This document shows, one piece after another, positions 14,955 through 20,206 of a stretch of DNA of 20,206 nt. The stretch's first letter is position 1. Each line of letters starts with the position of its first letter. Both the position numbers and the translations under genes were made by a program. The notes under the pieces were generated by a model. It was not told the origin of the DNA and did no database searches. It was given only the letters and a program-made list of their open reading frames with translations. Source of the DNA: Mycoplasmatota bacterium (GTDB lineage Bacteria > Bacillota_I > Bacilli_A > Izemoplasmatales > Izemoplasmataceae); the NCBI GenBank assembly GCA_030636545.1, contig DAOVWR010000013.1, forward strand, positions 1-20,206. Reading direction: 5' to 3'.

Positions 14955-15677
14955 ATGAAAAAATTAGAAGGAAAAGTTGCAATTATTACTGGAGGAGCGC
15001 AAGGTTTAGGATTTGAAATGGTTAACTTATTTCAAGTAGAAGGAGCTACTGTTATCGCAGTAGATGTTAAGGATTTCAAATTGGATTTACCTAGTGTTGA
15101 ATCTTATCAACTAGATGTTACTGACGCAGTAAAAACAGAAGAGTTTTATAAATACGCTAAAGAAAAATACGGTAAAATTGATATCCTAGTTAATAATGCA
15201 GGAATCACAAGAGACGCTTTAACTCATAAAATGACTGAAGAAATGTGGGATCTAGTAATTGATGTGAATCTTAAAGGAGTTTTCAATTTAACGAAACACA
15301 TCGGTCTTGATATGATGTACGCAGGACAAGGTAGTATTATCAATATTTCTAGTGTTGTTGGTGAATACGGAAATATCGGACAAGCAAATTACGCAGCTAC
15401 AAAAGCTGGTCTTATCGGATTAACAAAAACTTGGGCAAAGGAATACGCTCGTAAAGGTGCTAACGTTAGAGTTAACGCAGTATCACCTGGATATATCATG
15501 ACTGATATGTTAAAGAGTGTGCCTGAAGATTTACTCGCAAAGTTTGCTAAATTAACAATGCTTAAAAGATTAGGACAACCTATTGAAATAGCAAAAGCAA
15601 CATTATTCCTAGCAAGTGATGACTCTTCATATATCACAGGGCATGTATTAAGTGTTAATGGTGGAATGAGACTATGA
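14955..15677 (+). CDS. Short-chain dehydrogenase, probable 3-oxoacyl-CoA/acetoacetyl-CoA reductase or (R)-3-hydroxybutyryl-CoA dehydrogenase
   Basis: 240 aa, FabG/PhaB-like classical SDR. Seen: cofactor motif TGGAQGLG (12-19), NNAG (80-83), Asn105, and the catalytic Ser133, Tyr146 and Lys150 in a FabG-like context (INISSVVGEYGNIGQANYAATK, 129-150). Asp37 ends the second beta strand (IAVDVKD); in SDRs an acidic residue here usually means NAD(H) rather than NADP(H), unlike biosynthetic FabG. As first gene of a lysine-fermentation operon, next to an R-hydratase and thiolase, it probably acts on acetoacetyl-CoA/(R)-3-hydroxybutyryl-CoA rather than in fatty acid synthesis. The direction, oxidation or reduction, is open. 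SD GAGAGG lies 7 nt before the ATG. Overlaps the next gene by 4 nt. Confidence 0.85.
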   Translation: MKKLEGKVAIITGGAQGLGFEMVNLFQVEGATVIAVDVKDFKLDLPSVESYQLDVTDAVKTEEFYKYAKEKYGKIDILVNNAGITRDALTHKMTEEMWDLVIDVNLKGVFNLTKHIGLDMMYAGQGSIINISSVVGEYGNIGQANYAATKAGLIGLTKTWAKEYARKGANVRVNAVSPGYIMTDMLKSVPEDLLAKFAKLTMLKRLGQPIEIAKATLFLASDDSSYITGHVLSVNGGMRL

Positions 15678-16105
15678 TGATTGGAAAATCAATCACAGAA
15701 CTAAAAATAGGTGACACAGTATCTCATAAAAAGATTATTACACAAAAAGACATCGAGATGTTTGGGGAAATCACAGGAGACTATAATCCTGCTCATTTTG
15801 ACGAGGAATATGCTAGTAAAACAATCTTTAAAAAAAGAATAAGTCATGGAATGCTAATAGGATCACTTTTTTCTAAGTTACTCGGTATGGAGTTACCTGG
15901 TCCAGGTAGTATTTATATATCACAAACATTGCGATTCAGAAGACCTGTTTATTTCGGTGATGAAATTAAGGCAGAAGTTAAAGTAATAGAACTTAATACC
16001 GAAAAAAACAGAGTTAAATTTGAATGTATCGCATATAATCAAAATAATGAAAAAGTAGTTATCGGTGAAGCAGAGTTAATGCCACCAAAAAAGGAGGAAA
16101 TGTAA
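15674..16105 (+). CDS. MaoC-like (R)-specific enoyl-CoA hydratase
   Basis: 143 aa, single hot-dog domain of PhaJ size. Seen: the hydratase-2 motif in TGDYNPAHFDEEYASKT, with catalytic Asp36 and His41, followed by RISHGML. Known: such enzymes reversibly add water to trans-2-enoyl-CoA to give (R)-3-hydroxyacyl-CoA. The natural substrate here is crotonyl-CoA, the product of Kal in the same operon, and the product suits the adjacent SDR; this is inferred. The ATG at 15674 overlaps the SDR stop (ATGA); a second ATG at 15677 is an equally possible start. The thiolase gene follows after 1 nt. Confidence 0.9.
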   Translation: MMIGKSITELKIGDTVSHKKIITQKDIEMFGEITGDYNPAHFDEEYASKTIFKKRISHGMLIGSLFSKLLGMELPGPGSIYISQTLRFRRPVYFGDEIKAEVKVIELNTEKNRVKFECIAYNQNNEKVVIGEAELMPPKKEEM

Positions 16106-16106
16106 A

Positions 16107-17318
16107 ATGGAAAAAGTTTTTATTGTCGAGGCAAAAAGAACAGCTATTGGGAGTTTCTTAGGAACATTAACAAAAATACACCCTGCAGACATGGGTGTAG
16201 CATTAGTAAAAAATATTTTAGAAACAACTAAGGTTGATGGAAAAGATATCGATGAATTAATCGTTGGTAATATTTTACCCGCAGGTCTAGGACAAGGTGT
16301 CGGAAGACAAATAGTGATAAAATCAGGATTACCAAAAGAAGTAATAGGATATAGTTTAAATATGGTTTGTGGGAGTGGAATGAAAGCTGTTATGAATGCT
16401 TATAGCAATATCATAGCTGGAATTCACAAGTTAGTACTCGCAGGTGGAGTAGAAAATATGAGCGCAGCTCCTTATCTTACTCCTAAAACAGTAAGAACAG
16501 GACATAAAATGGGTGATATCACTTTAAAAGATCATATGATTTTTGATGCGCTAACTGATGCCTATGAAGGATATCATATGGGAATTACAGCCGAAAACAT
16601 TCAAGAAAAACATAACATCACCAGAGTTGCCCAAGATGCTTTCGCAATTAATTCACAACAAAAAGCAATTGCGGCAATTGACGCTGGTAAATTTAAAGAA
16701 GAAATAGTACCTCTTCAAATTAGAGTTAGAAGAGACTTTATTACTTTTGATACAGATGAATATCCAAACCGTAAAACAACATTAGAAAAACTTGGAACAT
16801 TGCGTGCTGTCTTTAAAAAGGGTGGTACAGTAACTGCCGGGAATGCCTCAGGTATTAATGATGGTGGATCAATGTTACTACTTGCTAATCAAGAAATGAT
16901 TGATAAATATAAGCTTAATCCAATGGCAGAAATTATCGCTGTCGGACAAGGTGGAGTAGACCCTGCAACAATGGGACTAGGTCCTGTAGTTGCAATTGAA
17001 AACACATTAAAAATGGCTAAAATGGAATTAAAAGATATGGAATTACTAGAATTAAATGAAGCTTTCAGTGTGCAATCAATTGGTGTCGTAAAAGAACTAA
17101 GTGAAAATCACGATGTAACAGTTGAATGGATTATGGGAAGAACAAATGTCAACGGTGGAGCAATAGCGCTAGGACATCCTGTTGGAGCTTCTGGAAATAG
17201 AATTATTGTTACATTATTACACGAAATGATTAAACGTAAAAATACATATGGACTTGCTTCTTTATGTATTGGTGGAGGAATGGGTACTGCCATTATCGTT
17301 AAAAACTTAAGAAAGTAG
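16107..17318 (+). CDS. Acetyl-CoA acetyltransferase (thiolase)
   Basis: 403 aa, about 10 longer than the usual 390-394. Interconverts acetoacetyl-CoA plus CoA and two acetyl-CoA. Seen: nucleophile Cys88 in MVCGSGMKAV, GGVENMSAAPYL (145-156 region), NEAFSVQ with the active-site Asn, GGAIALGHPVGASG with catalytic His, and CIGGGMGTA with the second active-site Cys. In this operon it should split the acetoacetyl-CoA made by CoA transfer onto Kce-derived acetoacetate, returning the acetyl-CoA that Kce consumes. Strong SD AAGGAGGA lies 8 nt before the ATG, inside the end of the hydratase gene. Confidence 0.95.
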   Translation: MEKVFIVEAKRTAIGSFLGTLTKIHPADMGVALVKNILETTKVDGKDIDELIVGNILPAGLGQGVGRQIVIKSGLPKEVIGYSLNMVCGSGMKAVMNAYSNIIAGIHKLVLAGGVENMSAAPYLTPKTVRTGHKMGDITLKDHMIFDALTDAYEGYHMGITAENIQEKHNITRVAQDAFAINSQQKAIAAIDAGKFKEEIVPLQIRVRRDFITFDTDEYPNRKTTLEKLGTLRAVFKKGGTVTAGNASGINDGGSMLLLANQEMIDKYKLNPMAEIIAVGQGGVDPATMGLGPVVAIENTLKMAKMELKDMELLELNEAFSVQSIGVVKELSENHDVTVEWIMGRTNVNGGAIALGHPVGASGNRIIVTLLHEMIKRKNTYGLASLCIGGGMGTAIIVKNLRK

Positions 17319-17321
17319 GTA

Positions 17322-17975
17322 ATGCATGTGAAAGAGATTATTAAGATAAGTGATCTTAAGAATCATTTATTTGATGGTATGAGTATTATGGTTGGTGGTT
17401 TTATGGCTATCGGTACTCCGGAATTGCTAATAGATGAAATAGTAAGATTAAATGTTAAAGATATTACAATCATTTGTAATGATGCTGGACTTGCAGATCT
17501 TGGTGTAGGAAAACTTATTGCAAATGGACAAGTTAAGAAATTAATTGCTTCTCACATTGGTTTAAATCCCGAAGCAGGAAGACTTATGAGCGAAGGATTA
17601 ATGGAATGTGTACTTGTTCCTCAAGGTACTCTTGCAGAGCAAATTAGAGCGGGTGGCGCCGGACTTGGCGGTTTCTTAACACCAACAGGTCTAGGGACAA
17701 TCGTAGAAAAAGGTAAGAAAATAATTGCCGTAAATAAAAAAGACTTCATCTTAGAATTACCTCTAAGAGCTGATCTTGCCCTTCTTTATGGAACGACAGT
17801 AGACAAATACGGAAATACAAACTTTACAAAAACAACTAGAAACTTTAACCCAGTCATGGCAACAGCCACTGACTTAGTAATAGTTCAAGCAAGAAAAATG
17901 GTTGATAGAATAGATCCAGATAACGTTATGACTCCTCATATATTTGTAGATTACATCGTAAAGGAGGAAGAATAA
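17322..17975 (+). CDS. atoD: Acetoacetate CoA-transferase, alpha subunit (AtoD/CtfA-like)
   Basis: 217 aa, CoA-transferase family I subunit A, very close to E. coli AtoD: IMVGGFMAIGTPELLIDEI near the N-terminus, ASHIGLNPEAGRLM, VPQGTLAEQIRAGGAGLGGFLTPTG, and ARNFNP-like TRNFNPVMATATD. Works as a complex with the next gene product. In lysine fermentation it moves CoA from butyryl-CoA or acetyl-CoA to acetoacetate. The ATG at 17322 lies very close to the SD (GTAGGT); the GTG two codons on (17328) has better spacing, so the true start may be there. Stop and next start share one base (TAATG). Confidence 0.94.
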   Translation: MHVKEIIKISDLKNHLFDGMSIMVGGFMAIGTPELLIDEIVRLNVKDITIICNDAGLADLGVGKLIANGQVKKLIASHIGLNPEAGRLMSEGLMECVLVPQGTLAEQIRAGGAGLGGFLTPTGLGTIVEKGKKIIAVNKKDFILELPLRADLALLYGTTVDKYGNTNFTKTTRNFNPVMATATDLVIVQARKMVDRIDPDNVMTPHIFVDYIVKEEE

Positions 17976-18637
17976 TGGATAAAATGCAGATAAAGAACTT
18001 CATTGCCAAAAGAGTAGCTAGAGAACTTCATGATGGAGATTTAGTTAATTTAGGAATTGGTCTTCCAACTTTAGTAGGTAACTTCTTACCAAGCGACATT
18101 CACATCAATCTTCAAAGTGAAAATGGCCTAATTGGATTAGGCCCTGCTCCTACAGAAGAAACATATGATGCAGATATTACTAACGCTGGAGGACAACCTG
18201 TTACATTATTAGATGGGGGAATGTATTTTGATTCAACATTATCATTTTCAATCATCAGAGGAGGACATGTTGATGTCACAGTTTTAGGATGTCTTCAAGT
18301 TGATCAAACAGGTTCACTTGCTAGTTGGATAATCCCTGGCAAAATGGTTCCTGGCATGGGTGGAGCAATGGATTTAGTAACTGGAGCAAAAAAAGTTATT
18401 ATCGCGACAACTCATACAAACAGAGGTAAACCAAAAATATTAAAACAATGTTTTTTACCATTAACTGCGAAAAATCAAGTAAACATGATTATCACAGAAA
18501 TGGGAGTTATGGAAGTAAGAGATGATGGATTGCATTTACTAGAATATAATCCTGAGTATACAATAATGGAAATCGTTGAATCAACTGACGCTACTTTAGT
18601 AATTAACAATCCTAAAGTAATGAAATTGGAGGTTTGA
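17975..18637 (+). CDS. atoA: Acetoacetate CoA-transferase, beta subunit (AtoA/CtfB-like)
   Basis: 220 aa, CoA-transferase family I subunit B. Seen: VNLGIGLPTLVGNFLP near the N-terminus, then SENGLIGLGP with catalytic Glu49, which forms the glutamyl-CoA intermediate. Also GGMYFDSTLSFSIIRGGHVDVTVLG and PGKMVPGMGGAMDLV, standard for AtoA/ScoB. Pairs with the AtoD subunit. SD AAGGAGGAAG precedes the ATG. The next gene starts 2 nt after the stop. Confidence 0.95.
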   Translation: MDKMQIKNFIAKRVARELHDGDLVNLGIGLPTLVGNFLPSDIHINLQSENGLIGLGPAPTEETYDADITNAGGQPVTLLDGGMYFDSTLSFSIIRGGHVDVTVLGCLQVDQTGSLASWIIPGKMVPGMGGAMDLVTGAKKVIIATTHTNRGKPKILKQCFLPLTAKNQVNMIITEMGVMEVRDDGLHLLEYNPEYTIMEIVESTDATLVINNPKVMKLEV

Positions 18638-18639
18638 AT

Positions 18640-19023
18640 ATGGAAAAAGCATTAATAAGAATGAGATTATCAGCACATCACGCCCATTACGGTGGGGGAT
18701 TAGTTGACGGAGCATTCATCATGCAACTATTTGGTGATGTAGCCACAGAACTACTAATCATAAATGATGGAGACGAAGGGTTATTCCGCGCCTACGATAA
18801 CGTTGAGTTTCTTGTCCCTCTTTACGCTGGAGACTATATCGAAGTAACTGGCTGGGTAACAACTCAAGGAAACACGAGTCGTAAAATGGAATTTGAAGCT
18901 TATAAAGTAATTGAATCATTACCTAATATTAATCCTTCAGCTGCTCATGTATTACTTGAAAAAGTTCTAGTAGCGAAAGCTTCAGGAACTTGTATAGTAC
19001 CGAAAGGATTACAAAGAAACTAA
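18640..19023 (+). CDS. kal: 3-aminobutyryl-CoA ammonia lyase
   Basis: 127 aa, the size of known Kal, a small hot-dog-fold protein. Removes ammonia from L-3-aminobutyryl-CoA to give crotonyl-CoA. Seen: HHAHYGGGLVDGAFIMQLFGD followed by VATELLI, DGDEGLFRAYDNVEFLVPLYAGD, and NTSRKMEFEAYKVI, which I recognise from Kal proteins of lysine fermenters. A TTG two codons upstream (18634) touches the SD; GGAGG (18628-18632) is spaced 7 nt from the ATG at 18640, which decides the start. Placement directly before kce supports the call. Stop and kce start overlap by 1 nt. Confidence 0.92.
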   Translation: MEKALIRMRLSAHHAHYGGGLVDGAFIMQLFGDVATELLIINDGDEGLFRAYDNVEFLVPLYAGDYIEVTGWVTTQGNTSRKMEFEAYKVIESLPNINPSAAHVLLEKVLVAKASGTCIVPKGLQRN

Positions 19024-19844
19024 TGGAAAAGCTTATAATTACTTGCGCCATTAGTGGCGCAGAAGTAACTAAAGAAGATAATTCATTTGTTCCATATACT
19101 CCTAAAGAAATGGCAATAGAAGCATACTTCGCTTGTCAAGCTGGAGCTAGTGTAATACATCTTCATGTAAGAGAAGATGATGGAACACCAACACAAGATG
19201 TTGCTCGTTTTGAAGAAACAATAAAGCAAATTAGAAAACTTTGCCCAGATGTCATTATTCAGCCCTCGACCGGAGGTGCTGTTGGTATGAGCAACGATGA
19301 AAGACTACAGCCAATTAACTTAGTACCTGAAATGTGTACATTAGATTGTGGTAGTGTTAATTTTGGAAATGATGAAGTATTCATTAATACTGAAAATGAT
19401 ATAATCTACTTCGCTGAAAAAATCTATGAAAAAAACATTTTACCTGAACTTGAATGTTTTGGTAAAATGCATGTTGATCAAGTCTTAAGATTATATAAAA
19501 AAGGTATTATTAAGGATCATCTTCATTTCAGCTTTGTTTTAGGAATGGTAGGTGGACAAGCAGCACAGGAAAGAGATTTTGTTTTCCTAAAAGAAAGTAT
19601 TCCAGAGCACGCTACATATAGTGTTGCAGGAATTGGAAGACATGAGTTTCCACTAGCTGAATTGGCCATTAAACACGGCGGACACGTTCGGGTAGGACTA
19701 GAAGATAATATCTATCTAGAAAAAGGTGTTAAGGCTAAAGGAAACGCCGACTTAGTACAAAAAGTAGTTAAAATAGCTAATTTATATAAACGTGAAATCG
19801 CAACGCCAAAAGATGCTAGAAAAATATTAAAAATAAAGGAATAA
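19023..19844 (+). CDS. kce: 3-keto-5-aminohexanoate cleavage enzyme
   Basis: 273 aa from the ATG at 19023. Condenses 5-amino-3-oxohexanoate with acetyl-CoA, giving 3-aminobutyryl-CoA and acetoacetate. BKACE (DUF849) family, a zinc-dependent TIM-barrel. Seen: SGAEVTKED with Glu14; zinc-ligand pair His46 and His48 in VIHLHVRED; PSTGGAVGMSNDERLQP; and GLEDN with Glu227, the expected third protein ligand. The numbering of the first residues agrees with the characterised Kce, which supports this start over an upstream in-frame ATG at 18990 inside kal. There is no strong SD; translation is probably coupled to kal through the TAATG overlap. Confidence 0.95.
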   Translation: MEKLIITCAISGAEVTKEDNSFVPYTPKEMAIEAYFACQAGASVIHLHVREDDGTPTQDVARFEETIKQIRKLCPDVIIQPSTGGAVGMSNDERLQPINLVPEMCTLDCGSVNFGNDEVFINTENDIIYFAEKIYEKNILPELECFGKMHVDQVLRLYKKGIIKDHLHFSFVLGMVGGQAAQERDFVFLKESIPEHATYSVAGIGRHEFPLAELAIKHGGHVRVGLEDNIYLEKGVKAKGNADLVQKVVKIANLYKREIATPKDARKILKIKE

Positions 19845-19849
19845 TGATT

Positions 19850-20206
19850 ATGGAAAAACTATGTAAATACGGAACTAATCGTGTAATAACTCCAAAGGGA
19901 GTATTACCTCAAGCAGCAACTAAAATAGATAATAGTATGATTATAAAAGCTAATGAATTACTAATTGATGTTATTACATTGAATATTGATTCAGCATCTT
20001 TTACACAAATAAAAAATGTTTGTAATAAAGATGTTAACTTAATGGAAGAAATGATTTTAGATATCGTTAAAACTCGTGGATTAATGCAAAACCCTGTCAC
20101 AGGAAGTGGCGGGATGTTAATTGGGAGAGTATTAGAGGTAGGATCAAAGTTTCCTGATCAATCATTACAAGTAGGAGATAAAATTGCTACCTTAGTTTCT
20201 TTATCT
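19850..20206 (+). CDS. kdd: L-erythro-3,5-diaminohexanoate dehydrogenase, N-terminal part (runs off the window)
   Basis: 119 codons are visible and the frame is open to the last base. Oxidatively deaminates 3,5-diaminohexanoate to 5-amino-3-oxohexanoate with NAD+, supplying the Kce substrate. Seen: YGTNRVITPKGVLPQAA at the N-terminus, TLNIDSASFTQIKNV, NPVTGSGGMLIGRVLEVG, and VGDKIATLVSLS, matching the N-terminal half of known Kdd proteins. The ATG at 19850 is preferred because AAGGA (19836-19840) is spaced 9 nt; an in-frame ATG at 19844 has only 3 nt. The nucleotide-binding half lies outside. The aminomutase genes kamA, kamD and kamE probably follow downstream. Confidence 0.93.
   Translation, partial: MEKLCKYGTNRVITPKGVLPQAATKIDNSMIIKANELLIDVITLNIDSASFTQIKNVCNKDVNLMEEMILDIVKTRGLMQNPVTGSGGMLIGRVLEVGSKFPDQSLQVGDKIATLVSLS

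Noticed and set aside
1..20206. CRISPR arrays, tRNA or rRNA genes, insertion sequences, phage genes
   Set aside because: No regularly spaced repeats, no cloverleaf or rRNA-like segments, and no transposase or integrase motifs were seen on either strand.

Overview
The window is AT-rich chromosomal DNA from an anaerobic-looking, low-GC bacterium. Every gene is on the + strand. TGA is a real stop here (it ends galK, galM, the SDR gene and atoA), so the code is not the Mycoplasma one. Shine-Dalgarno sites are strong, the two sugar-binding proteins carry lipoboxes, galT is the Firmicutes-type class II enzyme, and the two-component system is of the YesM/YesN type. Together these point to Bacillota or a neighbouring code-11 Mollicutes-like lineage. 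The exact taxon cannot be settled from the sequence alone.

Layout. (1) 1-324: the end of a DEDDh 3'-5' exonuclease, closed by a long hairpin terminator. (2) 390-6231: a Leloir galactose operon, LacI-family regulator - galK - galE - galT (class II) - galM, with overlapping or nearly touching genes. (3) 6314-10638: a YesN-type response regulator, a YesM-type sensor kinase and a galactose-binding-protein paralogue, followed by a terminator. (4) 10718-14611: mglB-mglA-mglC, a galactose/methyl-galactoside ABC importer with its own promoter, a large hairpin between mglB and mglA, and a terminator. (5) 14662-20206: a consensus promoter, a lysine riboswitch whose P1 strand lies inside an intrinsic terminator, and a tightly packed lysine-fermentation operon: SDR, MaoC-type hydratase, thiolase, two CoA-transferase subunits, kal, kce and the start of kdd. 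The operon runs off the window.

How it fits together. Regions 2-4 form one sugar module. The extra binding lipoprotein probably senses external galactose or glucose and signals through the kinase and regulator. MglBAC imports the sugar, GalM/K/T/E convert it to glucose-1-phosphate, and the LacI-family protein probably acts as the intracellular sensor. Region 5 breaks down lysine through 3,5-diaminohexanoate, 5-amino-3-oxohexanoate and 3-aminobutyryl-CoA to crotonyl-CoA and acetoacetate, and on to acetyl-CoA.

The most interesting feature is the riboswitch. The aptamer shows the L2/L3 kissing loop (GUAGAC with GUCUAC), and its closing helix directly competes with the terminator. This predicts that lysine turns the operon ON, opposite to the usual lysine OFF-switch and sensible for a catabolic operon. 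Next in interest is the NAD-type SDR plus R-specific hydratase at the head of the operon, which could oxidise crotonyl-CoA to acetoacetyl-CoA.
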